This document shows, in pieces, positions 16,016-25,659 of a DNA stretch of 48,872 bases (positions are counted from its first letter, which is position 1; every line of letters starts with the position of its first letter). The notes below the pieces were generated by a model, which was not told the origin of the DNA, ran no database searches, and saw nothing but the letters and a program-made list of their open reading frames with translations. The stretch covers positions 1-48,872 of the forward strand of contig JBGSKV010000102.1 of NCBI GenBank assembly GCA_041740975.1, given 5' to 3'. Source of the stretch: JBGSKV01 sp041740975. GTDB lineage: Bacteria; Bdellovibrionota_B; Oligoflexia; Oligoflexales; JALZUQ01. A program made the position numbers and the translations under genes.

Positions 16016-16352
16016 AATCATCCCTACGACTTGTCTCGAGTTCCCCTCGCACAGTAACGGAACTGCCTAGGACCTCTTTACCCCTAGGTTACAACATTAT
16101 CATGGGTGAGTGCAGACGATATTTCCCCATAAAGCCGAGGTAGAATCATAGCTCGACCTCCCAATCACAACCAGAAAGTCTTGGTGATACCTGCGAAGAA
16201 ATAAATAGTTTTTTAAGATATTTTACAGATTTGCCAAATGCAAGACAATTGAAGAGTGCTTCATAAAGTATTCTATAAAGTTCTTTGCAATTGGTGTCGA
16301 TCACCAGCATGATTAGACCACTAACTTCAGATAATAACGTTAGGAGATCGGT
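16016..16352. other. Divergent intergenic region upstream of ppc
   Basis: No gene is seen in these 337 bp. The stretch is AT-rich towards 16200-16300 and must hold promoters for ppc and for the gene starting at 16353. A GC-richer nested inverted repeat lies at 16054-16092. Confidence 0.5.
16054..16092. promoter_or_regulatory. Nested inverted repeat upstream of ppc
   Basis: Two CCTAGG boxes (16066-16071 and 16083-16088) are 11 bp apart and are flanked by GTAA (16054) and TTAC (16089-16092), so the whole can fold as a hairpin or serve as an operator. It lies 40-75 bp upstream of the ppc start. No binding protein can be named. Confidence 0.3.
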
Positions 16353-17468
16353 TTGAAAAGTTTAGCTTTATATTTCATGATCATGAGCGCGGCTTGGACC
16401 TTGGCATCAACACTTTTCACTTCAGTGGCCATCGCCTCAGACTGCACCCACTTATGGCAACACGATCTATCCACTGGCAATGTCCTTCGAAAAAACTACA
16501 CGGGCGATACCAATGCGGCTTACGCGCCTTTACCTCTGAATTATTTTCGCAAAGATGGTTATCTTAGAATTTCCGGCGAGTTCCAACCCGTGCGATTCTT
16601 TAGTATCGAGACCTACACGGGCAGAAAAAATAAATCTTTCGATGTGTTGCATGATTTCATGATTGTGCCTGAAAGCGGGGCGGATGTGAGTGGTCATTCC
16701 GCAGTGGGATATCTACCGACGTCGGAGCGGTTTGAGATTGTGATTGCGCGTGAATCCACCGTGACGCAACTGCGTGCGCGATATAGAAATGTATTGGCAC
16801 TGAAAGACAACATCAGTCTGACATCAGCATGGTTACGCTACTTTCTGCCGGCCAACGGCAAGCAAATCTCTACGGATGATTTGCCGCGCGTCGAAATGCT
16901 TAGTGTAAAAGATCATTCAAGTCTACCGTGTCCGCAAACCCGGCAAGAGGTTGATGAACCCGCCATCCCTGATTTTATTTCAAATATTGTTCGCCGCAAA
17001 AATGACGTCTTCAAGTTCAAAGTTGCCGACGTCAATTGGGCTGGCAATGCTGGCGTGGGTGGTTATGCCTATGGCCACTCAAGAATGCGCAAAGGTGACG
17101 TCTTCGTGAGTCGCTTCAAAACCCCGGACGTGTTGAGCGATGTCCGCTACTGGTCTTATTGTACAAAAGATCTAATTAACAACAAGGGCCTCGCGTGTCT
17201 TCCAGACTCAGAAGCCAGACCCGATGCGAGTGGTTTCGTCACTGTTGTTACGACATCGAACGCCGAAGCCGCTGCCCACGCGAAGCAAATGGGATGGGCC
17301 CACTTGCCTGACACCCGACCCGATTCGATCAAAATGGTTTTACACGCCTATCGCAATATCTTAGCTACCGAGGAATTTGCAAATCGCTCTAAATTTAAAG
17401 GCGAGTATTTGCCGAAAGCGGTCTTGTGTTATGCACGTGATTTCATTGATGGCAGTTGTGACCTATAA
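16353..17468 (+). CDS. Secreted protein of unknown function
   Basis: The start is a TTG with AGGAG eight bases upstream; the product begins with a signal peptide (MKSLALYFMIMSAAWTLAST, cleavage near AIAS). The mature part has two halves: an N-terminal beta-rich half (FFSIETYTGRKNKSFDVLHDF) and a C-terminal half with VRYWSYCTKD, ACLPDSEARPDASGFVTVV and cysteines at the end. The order RYWS.C, C.PD.E, D..G..TVV is one I associate with uncharacterised secreted proteins in several phyla, some with DUF1254/DUF1214-like folds, but I cannot name the family with certainty. It is 371 residues long and seems complete. Confidence 0.65.
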   Translation: MKSLALYFMIMSAAWTLASTLFTSVAIASDCTHLWQHDLSTGNVLRKNYTGDTNAAYAPLPLNYFRKDGYLRISGEFQPVRFFSIETYTGRKNKSFDVLHDFMIVPESGADVSGHSAVGYLPTSERFEIVIARESTVTQLRARYRNVLALKDNISLTSAWLRYFLPANGKQISTDDLPRVEMLSVKDHSSLPCPQTRQEVDEPAIPDFISNIVRRKNDVFKFKVADVNWAGNAGVGGYAYGHSRMRKGDVFVSRFKTPDVLSDVRYWSYCTKDLINNKGLACLPDSEARPDASGFVTVVTTSNAEAAAHAKQMGWAHLPDTRPDSIKMVLHAYRNILATEEFANRSKFKGEYLPKAVLCYARDFIDGSCDL

Positions 17469-17516
17469 TGCATTCAGTTTCATTGATGATAAGAGCGGAA
17501 ACACGAAAATAGTTTG

Positions 17517-18590
17517 ATGGCGGTAGGTCCTATGTATTTTTTGCTTCTGATTCTCTTTTTTTTGAGTTTTTCAACGCCGAGCCAGGCAAAGTGCGCCTGG
17601 ACACCCACTTTGCATTGCGTGGAACTTACTTTCGTTAGTGGAGAAAACGTCAAGCCAAGATTCTATTCCGGTAGTGAAAGCTGCGTCGGTACATTTACCT
17701 ATGCCGAAGGAGAAAGAAAGGTCATGCTTGAGGGGAAAAAGTGCCCAAAACCAAATGAAAAAGTTGTGGCCAGCACTTTCAGAGCCATGTGTCAGGACAC
17801 CGGCAAAATCATCGATGCGAGTATGTCGGCTACTTTTGAAGATGAACATGACTGTAAGTTAACCTACGAACAGCAGTTTGAGAAAACCAAAAAACTCGTT
17901 GCGGAAGTTCAGGTGGGTCGGCCGGTGAGTCAGTACTATCTGGGCGAGAAACTTCAGACGGGAAATATTGAAGGAACGGAAAATCGATTCTATCTGTACT
18001 ACCGCCACCCGAATATCCATGTGAAAGTCATATCTGAAAATAAAAGAGGAAATTTCCAACTTGGGGAGCGTGGCAGAGTAAGCGGGTACGTCGATGTCGT
18101 GGCTCGGACACCTGAGATAACCAACGGATCGCAGTTCGGATTCAGTCCTGACTATAGCTTCCGTAAACTTCAAGCAGAGGCAAAGCTCGACGTAAAAACT
18201 GCACCTAAAGTTGAACCGCCGAAAGTTTATGAGCCGTGCATGCCAAGCTTGCAAAAAGAGTATCAAAGCATTGCGAGCGCTATCCTTATAAAGTTTCAAG
18301 AGTGGATTGCAGATGTTGAGAAACTCCAGATAGATAAAACGAAAGGCGAAGAAGTTTCTGCTCGTGCGGAAAAAACGCTAAAGGAAATTGCATCATTGCG
18401 CGAAATTCTTACGCGATTTTCAAAGAAATATGCAAATGTGTATTGCAACGCAACGATCAAGGGTCCGGACCAGAAACTTTCGGAAGTTAAACTTGATGTT
18501 AATACGACTCTCAGCAAAATGATCCAACAGGTCAATATTGTATTCGAGCAAATGGACATCTACGCTATCGAACAGCTACCACTACAATAA
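17517..18590 (+). CDS. Exported protein with C-terminal helical region
   Basis: The protein of about 357 residues has a strong signal peptide (MYFLLLILFFLSFSTPSQA, cut before KCAW). The start may be the ATG at 17517 or the one at 17532. The mature N-terminal third has paired cysteines (KCAWTPTLHC, ESCVG, KKCPKP, AMCQD, HDCKL). The middle (FYLYYRHPNIHVKVI, GNFQLGERGRVSGYV) looks like a small beta-barrel. The last 130 residues are helical, with heptad-like charged repeats suggesting a coiled coil. No family is recognised. It lies about 50 bp after the previous gene. Confidence 0.6.
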   Translation: MAVGPMYFLLLILFFLSFSTPSQAKCAWTPTLHCVELTFVSGENVKPRFYSGSESCVGTFTYAEGERKVMLEGKKCPKPNEKVVASTFRAMCQDTGKIIDASMSATFEDEHDCKLTYEQQFEKTKKLVAEVQVGRPVSQYYLGEKLQTGNIEGTENRFYLYYRHPNIHVKVISENKRGNFQLGERGRVSGYVDVVARTPEITNGSQFGFSPDYSFRKLQAEAKLDVKTAPKVEPPKVYEPCMPSLQKEYQSIASAILIKFQEWIADVEKLQIDKTKGEEVSARAEKTLKEIASLREILTRFSKKYANVYCNATIKGPDQKLSEVKLDVNTTLSKMIQQVNIVFEQMDIYAIEQLPLQ

Positions 18591-18628
18591 AAAAGCTTCA
18601 GTGATACATATATTCAAGCTATTTTTTC
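18589..18628 (+). terminator. Possible weak terminator after the 17517 gene
   Basis: Just after the stop codon, AAAAAAGCTT and AAGCTATTTTTT form a largely A-T stem with a GCTT/AAGC core and a run of six T. The short GC core makes it weak. Confidence 0.3.
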
Positions 18629-18722
18629 AGAAATCAGTATGAAGAATGTAGCGATTGATTGTGCACGCTTGCCAATTGATCAGCCACAAATCGAGTCATA
18701 CTCCGAAAGCTAGTGTGATGGG

Positions 18723-18751
18723 TTGACAGCGCAAAGTCGTCTGCTTAGCAT
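18723..18751 (+). promoter_or_regulatory. Candidate sigma-70-type promoter for the DUF4105 gene
   Basis: A perfect TTGACA at 18723-18728 is followed after 17 bp by TAGCAT at 18746-18751 (4 of 6 to TATAAT). The start codon of the next gene is about 50 bp downstream, behind an AAGGA ribosome site. Confidence 0.5.
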
Positions 18752-18804
18752 ATTAGGGGCGGAAAAATAGATTCCGTTTTTTTTCCTTCAAGGAATAACT
18801 AATT

Positions 18805-20055
18805 ATGCAACTGAGCTTATTGCTCTTAGTTTTCCTCATTTTGACTTCGGCAGCTCGTTCGGAAGACATCACCGCTTTTGATAATTTTAATATTTACCTG
18901 CATACAGTGGATGTGGGCAATCCGCTGCCTGAAAAGTATGGGCATGTGCAGCTGCGGATTCAACTAGAAAATGGCGCGGATAATGTCTTTACCTGGGGCA
19001 TATATGTCTTTGATGATGACTTTGTCCTCAATCATTTACGCGGCGTTTTGCATTACAAAATAAGAGGATTTCCGACTCCGGAAGTCATGAAATATTACCA
19101 GTTGGATAATCGGACCGTGTGGGAAGATAAGCTAAATTTGACGTCTCTGCAAAAGGGCCGATTGATTTCGAATCTCAATACACAACTAAGGCTGAAAAAT
19201 CAAACGTACCTTTACCATTATTTTCTTGAGAATTGTTCTACGCGCCCGCGTGATCTCATTGATTATGCCTTGAAAGGTGCGCTAGGAAAGTTCGTTGATG
19301 GCCAATTTTCTGGGCGGAGTTTTCGCGACACGGTGCGTACCCACCAGGCGACGACACTGCTTACGGGTTTGGGTTTGGAAGTCATTATGAACGGCCGACT
19401 TGATAAGCCGATGACGGTGTGGCAAGAAATGTTCTTACCCCAAAATCTGCGTGAATATTTACTTGAGATGCCCCAAGTAGACGATAAAGGTCAGATAATT
19501 CCGGGCACCAAACTTCTTACACCCATGGGCACTCTTTTGGAAGCACCATCACCTGAGGCCTCTCCTTGGCGTGATTATGTTTTTGTGTGGGCTGTTCTAT
19601 CTTTCCTATTAATCGCTCTGTTTTGGCTTCTGCGCGAGCCGCAACTGTCATCGGCGAGTATATTTGTTTGGTCTTTTATTATTGCGGTGTGGGGATGCAT
19701 GAGTGCGTTTCTCGGCTTTTACATGGCGGCTTCCACTATTTTCTCGGAGATCGCGGATCTTCAGTGGAGCGCTCATCAATGGTTGTTCTGGCCGACAGAT
19801 ATTGTTTATGTGATTTGGGGTGTTATGGGAATGATTCGCCTGCAAGTGCCACGTCCAAGTCGCTGGACGAAGTTTATGGAATACTACACTTACGCGCACC
19901 TTGGGTGTTTGGTTTTGCTGATTTTGCTCAGTCTTTTAGGAATAGTGAAGCAAGATATCTGGCGGGTCATGATGACTCTTGGCGCCTGCGCTTTGGTGGT
20001 TCAGATTGGGGTTTTATATATCGGCCGTTTGGATGATAGTAACTCCGAACACTAA
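18805..20055 (+). CDS. DUF4105 (Lnb-type N-terminal) membrane protein
   Basis: The 416-residue protein has a signal peptide (MQLSLLLLVFLILTSAARS), then a periplasmic domain whose core motifs fit DUF4105: YGHVQLRIQ, FTWGIYVF, YLYHYFLENCSTRPRDLID (Asn-Cys-x-x-Arg) and the later HQATTLLTGLGLEVIMNGRLDKP. The Asn-Cys pair resembles an NlpC/P60-like active site, an inference from the pattern. After about residue 250 there are five membrane helices (near 255-273, 285-305, 323-343, 362-382, 388-406), so the domain is anchored in the inner membrane. The substrate is unknown. Confidence 0.8.
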   Translation: MQLSLLLLVFLILTSAARSEDITAFDNFNIYLHTVDVGNPLPEKYGHVQLRIQLENGADNVFTWGIYVFDDDFVLNHLRGVLHYKIRGFPTPEVMKYYQLDNRTVWEDKLNLTSLQKGRLISNLNTQLRLKNQTYLYHYFLENCSTRPRDLIDYALKGALGKFVDGQFSGRSFRDTVRTHQATTLLTGLGLEVIMNGRLDKPMTVWQEMFLPQNLREYLLEMPQVDDKGQIIPGTKLLTPMGTLLEAPSPEASPWRDYVFVWAVLSFLLIALFWLLREPQLSSASIFVWSFIIAVWGCMSAFLGFYMAASTIFSEIADLQWSAHQWLFWPTDIVYVIWGVMGMIRLQVPRPSRWTKFMEYYTYAHLGCLVLLILLSLLGIVKQDIWRVMMTLGACALVVQIGVLYIGRLDDSNSEH

Positions 20056-20115
20056 TTTCGGAAGTAAGTCCGTGCGTCAAACCCTACTCAATTTTTTTAA
20101 AGTTTGCGTCAGACC

Positions 20116-20448
20116 TTAAAAGGATCCGAGGCAACCATTGGACTCGAAATACTGCTTTCGAAGTTGACGAGCGCAGCTTTGGTTTAAATTTTCGTCTCTT
20201 AAGCCGTCACACATCGCTTGCTGAGACGGAAAAGTTTGTTTGCCAGTGGGACAACCGTTATAGGTGAACGAGTAGCTGTATTCCTCAGATGAAGTTCGTT
20301 GCGTCGTATCGCCGTCAATTCCAGAACGACTACCAGGAGCCACATCATCCGCTGAATGAGCATCGCTACTTCCGCAACCTGAGGTCAGAAGGCACGTGAC
20401 AAAAAAAGCTACCAAGGGTGCGGTTACAGATTTTTTTAAAGAAAACAT
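20116..20448 (-). CDS. Small lipoprotein of unknown function
   Basis: The start at 20448 (MFSLKKSVTAPLVAFFVTCL) is chosen because AAGGATG precedes it; the signal ends in a lipobox LTSGC at about residue 27. The mature part of about 85 residues is Ser/Asp-rich at first and then has four cysteines (NGCPTG, AMCDGL, QSCAR, NGCLGSF). It may form a small disulfide-bonded domain. No family is recognised. Confidence 0.6.
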   Translation of the reverse strand: MFSLKKSVTAPLVAFFVTCLLTSGCGSSDAHSADDVAPGSRSGIDGDTTQRTSSEEYSYSFTYNGCPTGKQTFPSQQAMCDGLRDENLNQSCARQLRKQYFESNGCLGSF

Positions 20449-20774
20449 TGATAGGCATCCTTGATGGGTGAGGCAAAATGCGGAACGAACCTTCTCTTTA
20501 GCATGTGTGTAAAAAATAATCAACTTGAAATAAGCTATTGAATCTATTGCGAAAAATTGTCTAAAATTCTTCGACGCCCACCTCGGTTCCCAATCAGATC
20601 CTTTCGGACGAATTCAGGCCGAAAGTTTTCGGGAATGATCGGTGTGTGTTTCATTTCACTTCTAAAAAAATCCCTGGCCAAATCGTTATAGGAACTTTGG
20701 GTTTTTTGAGTCGAAACGGTAGGATAGAAAAGGCCTTTATAGGGCATATCGGCTTGTGCTATTAAGCCCACCTC
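20449..20774. other. Divergent intergenic region before the tamA-like gene
   Basis: A 75-codon open frame on the minus strand (20544-20771) starts within 4 bp of the tamA-like start, has no clear ribosome site and no family pattern, so it is not called. The region probably holds the promoters of the flanking genes; none was convincingly located. Confidence 0.35.
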
Positions 20775-22535
20775 ATGTCGAGCACATTCCCAACCATTTT
20801 TTTTATGACTTTTGCAATTGGCCTAATTGCGGGCTCGGCCCAGGCACGCTCGGTGGAAACACGCGTGTGCGATTCGCTGATCCTCGAAGGACGCGAACGC
20901 ATATCGTTTTCCAGTTCGGAAGTGCGGTTGTTATGCGGAGACCCGCAGGTAAAAGACTGGAAAGTTATTCCTCGGTCTCAGCGGATTTTCCATTTGCGTA
21001 CCTTTTTGCAGAGTCGCGGTTTTTTCTCTGTGACACCCATCGACTCGCATGACTCTGTTTTGCGTGTAGCCTTGGGTCAGCCAACGCTGATAAGCAGCAT
21101 CTCCCTTGTCGATATTCCTGTAGGCCTTAGAGTTTGGTCGGAAGATGCTTTCACCGGTGATCGGCTTACACCCGATGCCTTGGCTGAAATCGAACAACGC
21201 GTGAAACACCGCTTAGGTCAAATCGGTTTTGCATGTTTGGAGTTGGACACGCAAGGCGATGCGATAACGGGCAAAGTGACGATTCGTTTAAAGAGTGGAA
21301 AGCCACAGATTTTGGTTTCTGTCGAAGAACAGCTAGTGCCCGGACTCGCTCCCGGCACATTGCGACGTTTCGATGCGTTCGTGGTGGGAGAGATGTACAA
21401 TGTCGACAATATGACATTGACGGGCTACCGCGTCGTTTCTAACGGAATTGTGCGAAATTTCTTCTTTGATTCGGTTTGTACAGACGACGGAGTTGTGGCC
21501 AAGCAAAATATTTTGGAAGGACATCCGCGCGAAGTTTCCGTCGGTGTGGGGCTCAATACGGATCGCGGTATAATGGCTCGGGCCAGTTGGGCGCAAACAC
21601 GTTTGGATTCCCGTGGATCTTCGCTTTCGGCAGCAGTAAGTGCGTCGTTCAAAGGTGGGCAGTTTCATTCCGAACAGATCTCTTTGGATTCGCACTGGTA
21701 TTTCTTGAACGAACCCTCTCGATTTCATTTACGGTCGCTCGTGATGTTCAAACGATTAAGTGATAATCGCATGGACTACCTGGGGGCTGAAGTAGGTATT
21801 TCTCCCGCGACAACTTGGGACACGTCCAGTCACGGTGGGTCGGTGAGTTTGGGTCCTTTGCTCAAGGGTGAACGGAAATTCCGCGGCGAGGGCCGAGATC
21901 AAACCTATTATCTCGGTTTAAAAAGTGAATTGAATTTTGTGACCCACGACTTTGAGTTGCGTCGCGGTGATCCACACTCAGGATTTGAGTGGCTGAACAG
22001 TGTGATGGTGAGCCGCAAAGGTATTCTTGCCGATTATTCTGCCAACACCTTTCGAAGCCGCTTTACCCATTTGCTTCCTTTCGGGTCGACGCGTCGAAGC
22101 GAAGTGATCTTTGGTGTGCGCACGGAACTATCGGGGACTTTACTACCCGAGAACGAAGGCGGCATGGCGAGTCTTCCACCGAGTCTTCGCCACTACCTCG
22201 GCGGCTCTAGCAATTTGCGCGGTTTTAACTTTCAGGAAGTACCTGGCGAGTTAGGTGCACTGACTTCATATTACTTGGGCACCGAGCTACGCGCGATTGG
22301 CTGGCTACCTTTTGGCCTCGATCTTTTGGCTTTTACGGATGTGGGAACGGCTTCGCCAGAATCGCTAGATTTTTCCAGCAACTGGTTTGCCTCTCCTGGA
22401 GCGGGGCTACGCTGGCGATCTCCGGCCGGTGTGCTGCGTTTTTCAGTGGCGCACGGTTTCGTGCTAGGGTCCAAACTTCCGGGTGACTCGCGGTCGCACT
22501 GGCAGTTTCACTTGACGCTCGGGGAGGAATTTTGA
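20775..22535 (+). CDS. Omp85 family outer-membrane protein, TamA-like
   Basis: The 586-residue protein has a signal peptide (cleavage near AQARS), an N-terminal periplasmic part of about 240 residues with POTRA-like segments (FLQSRGFFSVTPI; HRLGQIGFACLELD), and a C-terminal beta-barrel of the bacterial surface antigen type. The Omp85 hallmark is LGGSSNLRGFNF near residue 480, followed by a late SWQFHLTLGEEF strand. Directly downstream and overlapping is a TamB-like gene, so this is best read as TamA, which with TamB assists outer-membrane protein insertion and lipid transport. Homology to other Omp85 proteins cannot be excluded by eye. Confidence 0.82.
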   Translation: MSSTFPTIFFMTFAIGLIAGSAQARSVETRVCDSLILEGRERISFSSSEVRLLCGDPQVKDWKVIPRSQRIFHLRTFLQSRGFFSVTPIDSHDSVLRVALGQPTLISSISLVDIPVGLRVWSEDAFTGDRLTPDALAEIEQRVKHRLGQIGFACLELDTQGDAITGKVTIRLKSGKPQILVSVEEQLVPGLAPGTLRRFDAFVVGEMYNVDNMTLTGYRVVSNGIVRNFFFDSVCTDDGVVAKQNILEGHPREVSVGVGLNTDRGIMARASWAQTRLDSRGSSLSAAVSASFKGGQFHSEQISLDSHWYFLNEPSRFHLRSLVMFKRLSDNRMDYLGAEVGISPATTWDTSSHGGSVSLGPLLKGERKFRGEGRDQTYYLGLKSELNFVTHDFELRRGDPHSGFEWLNSVMVSRKGILADYSANTFRSRFTHLLPFGSTRRSEVIFGVRTELSGTLLPENEGGMASLPPSLRHYLGGSSNLRGFNFQEVPGELGALTSYYLGTELRAIGWLPFGLDLLAFTDVGTASPESLDFSSNWFASPGAGLRWRSPAGVLRFSVAHGFVLGSKLPGDSRSHWQFHLTLGEEF

Positions 22536-24727
22536 AGTTTCTATCTCGTATTTTATTTTTTTGGATCAAGCAGTTTAGCGGCATGCTTCTGTTTGTCATG
22601 TTGGCGCTTGTCCTTGTCCTTTTATTTCCGGGAATATTGATCAATAACACCACACTGCCTTTGGCGCGGCCGTTATTGAGCTTTGTATCCATCACTGCAG
22701 ATTGGAATGGTGGTTCTTGGGGCGCGAGCAGTGAAAGTCTTTGGAAAAAACGTATTCAACTAAAGTTAGACGGCCCGTGTGCAAGACACGTCGAACCTTA
22801 CATCGACGTCTGTTTAGAAAAATTGGATTTAGAAATAGTGGTGGACGTACTGCATAAACAGCTTTTTATCGAAAGGCTTGTTATTCCTTCCGGTCAAATC
22901 AGAACTGACGAAAGTAACCGGCAGCAGTCTCTGACTATGGCGCAAGGGCTAGAGAAGTTCCGCGCTTCGGTAGCGCGCATTGGCTGGAACGACATCCGCG
23001 TTTCCGATCTCGGTGTCCTGTCTATTAAAGAAAACTCTGTCATGCGATCGTTGCTACGGGTGAACGCCGCGTCTGGAAAAACGCTTGAAGCGGAACTCTC
23101 TGGTCATGTCACCAAGCAAGGCAAAACATATCCGGTCGAGGCCTCACTAAAATTTCGGACTAATCCTAAGAAGCTCACCGAGTTTCATTTCGTTTCGAGT
23201 GTGGGAAGGCGTCCGTATCGTTCGCGCTTTGAAACTTCGGGCATTTTTCATAATGTCTCGCTCACCGGCAAATTCGATCTGCAGGCAGCTCATCCGTGGA
23301 AGGGTGTTGTGCAGTTGCTGGCAAAGGACTGCGCTTACCAGGCCAACGAAAATTCACAACTCATCATTAACGCTTCTACCGAGTGCACGATGAGTTTCAC
23401 TCCCGATCTACAGGCAGGTGGGCCCGGGCAAATGGCGAGGCACCTTTTTGTGTCCAGCGACAAAGGCTCACAGTCGATTGCGGTGAAGTTCAAGGCCAAT
23501 GCGCAGTTGCCCGTCGGAAATTTCAAGCGGTTGACCAGCGAGATTCAAGCCGTGGTGGAACCGGTGGGAGTCAACGGCGTCGGGCTCGATGCAAAAGTGG
23601 AGGTGAACTTAGCGGCCGCACTACCGGTTCATGCCAAACTGACAATGAAAGCACCGGACTTTCCGAATGTGGTGAATCGATTGAAAGATACGCGTTGGGC
23701 CGTTCCCGCGCCCTTTAATCAGCTCGATGGAGCTATGACTGTTGGGGCCACGGCTTCTACAGATTTGAGTTTCAAAAAAGTGGATACGAACTTCTCCGTG
23801 CTCTCGGACCTTGCGTCGGAACGACAGGAGTTTGCCTTCAGCGGTAAGGGAACAATTTTGTCAGCCGCGGTAGTGCGAGGAAAGCGTCGGCTTTTACTCG
23901 ACGCCGACATTAAGTTCGGCAAAACTGAACTATTCTTACCAAGACTTGATCCTTTCAACTTGCCGCAGCTTTTACCTGATCCTAATATCGTGCATGCGAA
24001 AACAGAAGAATCGCAACGAACGGATCTGCAGTATCGACTGCGTCTTACGACGACGCGGGGCCAACCCATTCGTTTACGGATGACGCACTTTCGTATGACA
24101 GTGCCTTTGCAACTCGATTTGCTTTTGCGAACTGATCAACCAGCGCAGGGCAATATCCGTATCTCACGTTTTCAATCGCGGCTTTTTCGTCGCGATGCGG
24201 ACATTCGAGAAGTTCGCGTAACCTTCCCACGCGAAGGCGCACCGCAGCTCTCCGCAAAAGTGGCGGTGAATTTTGTAAACTACGATCTCACGCTGCGCGC
24301 TTTTGGTCTTTTGAGGGCACCTCGTTTTTCGGTGACAAGCAATCCGCCGCTTTCCGAAAACAGTGCTATTTCACTTTTATTGTTCGGGCGAACCCTAGAG
24401 GAGCTTTCCCCAGGTCAGGGGGAATCCCTCGGCAACGCCAAGGCGGCACTTGCCAATGGGGCTATCAGCGCAACAAGCATGTACCTCCTCGCGTCCACAC
24501 CGATCGAAACCATCGGCTACGATCCCGCACTGAGACGGTTCTCTGCCACCGTGCGATTGTTTGACGGAACGTCCTTACGTGTTCAGAGCGCTCGCGAAGG
24601 CTGGACGGAAGTGGGCGTGCGAAAACGCCTTGGGCCAAACTGGGTGCTGAACACGCACATTGAGCGATTGCCGGTCGATGATCGCAAATCGACATCTACG
24701 TTTATCGAATGGAGCCGATCTTATTAG
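22532..24727 (+). CDS. TamB-like translocation/assembly protein
   Basis: The gene starts at a TTG that overlaps the TGA of the previous gene; GGAGG lies four bases before it, so the two are translationally coupled. Residues 1-45 contain a membrane anchor (LFVMLALVLVLLFPGILI), followed by a long beta-rich periplasmic part and a C-terminal TamB domain (DUF490/PF04357) with FSVTSNPPLSENSAISLLLFGRTLEEL. The 731 residues are well below the roughly 1,260 of E. coli TamB, so the predicted beta-groove would be shorter. It would bridge the inner and outer membranes beside TamA. Confidence 0.82.
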   Translation: MKFLSRILFFWIKQFSGMLLFVMLALVLVLLFPGILINNTTLPLARPLLSFVSITADWNGGSWGASSESLWKKRIQLKLDGPCARHVEPYIDVCLEKLDLEIVVDVLHKQLFIERLVIPSGQIRTDESNRQQSLTMAQGLEKFRASVARIGWNDIRVSDLGVLSIKENSVMRSLLRVNAASGKTLEAELSGHVTKQGKTYPVEASLKFRTNPKKLTEFHFVSSVGRRPYRSRFETSGIFHNVSLTGKFDLQAAHPWKGVVQLLAKDCAYQANENSQLIINASTECTMSFTPDLQAGGPGQMARHLFVSSDKGSQSIAVKFKANAQLPVGNFKRLTSEIQAVVEPVGVNGVGLDAKVEVNLAAALPVHAKLTMKAPDFPNVVNRLKDTRWAVPAPFNQLDGAMTVGATASTDLSFKKVDTNFSVLSDLASERQEFAFSGKGTILSAAVVRGKRRLLLDADIKFGKTELFLPRLDPFNLPQLLPDPNIVHAKTEESQRTDLQYRLRLTTTRGQPIRLRMTHFRMTVPLQLDLLLRTDQPAQGNIRISRFQSRLFRRDADIREVRVTFPREGAPQLSAKVAVNFVNYDLTLRAFGLLRAPRFSVTSNPPLSENSAISLLLFGRTLEELSPGQGESLGNAKAALANGAISATSMYLLASTPIETIGYDPALRRFSATVRLFDGTSLRVQSAREGWTEVGVRKRLGPNWVLNTHIERLPVDDRKSTSTFIEWSRSY

Positions 24728-24753
24728 GTATAAGCGCGTACGCTCAATATCCG

Positions 24754-25614
24754 TTAGTTCCGGGGTTTGCGTTTTTTAGCGACGTTGAATTCAGAAGTAG
24801 AGATTTCAAAAGCAGAGGCTGGGAGTGTTTTTTGGACGACTTTAGTTGTAGTGGTCGTCGTTGTTGTGATCAAGATATCAGGGGCTTTTTCAATTGGCTT
24901 GCGGCTGCTTTTTTTGCCGGTGAGTTTGTCCATATTGGCTGTTAGTTCAGCCATGCTAGCCATGGATTGATTTAACTGCTTGCCCATATCGTTTTCAGAT
25001 TTGATTTGCGAATACAAAATGATACCGGGCATTTTTTTTACGCCATTGATCATTGTGTTGTAATCTTTCTCACTTAAAGCACCTTTCATAGGACTGAGCA
25101 AATTGTGCATTTGAATCTGTGAAAGAGATGCTAAAGAGTTGTCAGTGCAGTAAACCTCCTCTGATTTTTGGAGATTGGGAGTGTTGTTGAAGGGGTTCGT
25201 AGATTCTAGCGTGATCTCTCGCTTGTAAAATTGACAAGATCGACCTGCGTAGGATCCCTTCTTTTTTAGCGGTGAGATTTTGTGTTTGATGAGTTTGAAC
25301 TTTGCAAAATCGCCGATCATATTTACAAATTCTGACAAATCGACACATGCGCCCTTATCTTTTTTTGATAGGTCTTTCGTGCAGCTGATGATCTTGGCAT
25401 CCTTTAGAATAGTCACTTGCTTTACGTTATTGGTAACTACTTCGCCTCGAAACATGTTCTTTTCCATCATAGTCGTTAGTTGGGAGGGCTTTGCAGGCTT
25501 GCTGTTCGGCGTGTTGCTGGTGCTCGTCATAATTTGGGTAAGTATAACACCCGCGAAACATGGACTCGCAATAGTTAAGAAAATACTTATAATAAAAATA
25601 TTGAATGCATTCAT
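24754..25614 (-). CDS. Exported protein of unknown function
   Basis: The product begins with a signal peptide (MNAFNIFIISIFLTIASPCFA), if the ATG at 25614 is used; an upstream ATG at 25632 adds six residues, and neither has a clear ribosome site. The mature part has cysteines at ISCTKD, GACVD, RSCQFYK and VYCTDN. The layout recalls DUF4412-like proteins (MMEKNMFRGEVVTNNVKQ, then KDAKIISCTKD), a tentative resemblance. Near the C terminus there is a run of eight threonines. It ends 27 bp after the tamB-like gene, on the other strand. Confidence 0.55.
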   Translation of the reverse strand: MNAFNIFIISIFLTIASPCFAGVILTQIMTSTSNTPNSKPAKPSQLTTMMEKNMFRGEVVTNNVKQVTILKDAKIISCTKDLSKKDKGACVDLSEFVNMIGDFAKFKLIKHKISPLKKKGSYAGRSCQFYKREITLESTNPFNNTPNLQKSEEVYCTDNSLASLSQIQMHNLLSPMKGALSEKDYNTMINGVKKMPGIILYSQIKSENDMGKQLNQSMASMAELTANMDKLTGKKSSRKPIEKAPDILITTTTTTTTKVVQKTLPASAFEISTSEFNVAKKRKPRN

Positions 25615-25659
25615 ATAGTCACAGAATACCATTTTTTAAAGTTCTTAGGAATGAATAAG

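Noticed and set aside
20544..20771. 75-codon minus-strand frame upstream of the tamA-like gene
   Set aside because: It starts within 4 bp of the opposite start, has no ribosome site, and its translation shows no signal, domain or family pattern.
24767..24970. Frame containing a run of valines
   Set aside because: It is the complement of the Thr repeat in the gene on the other strand.
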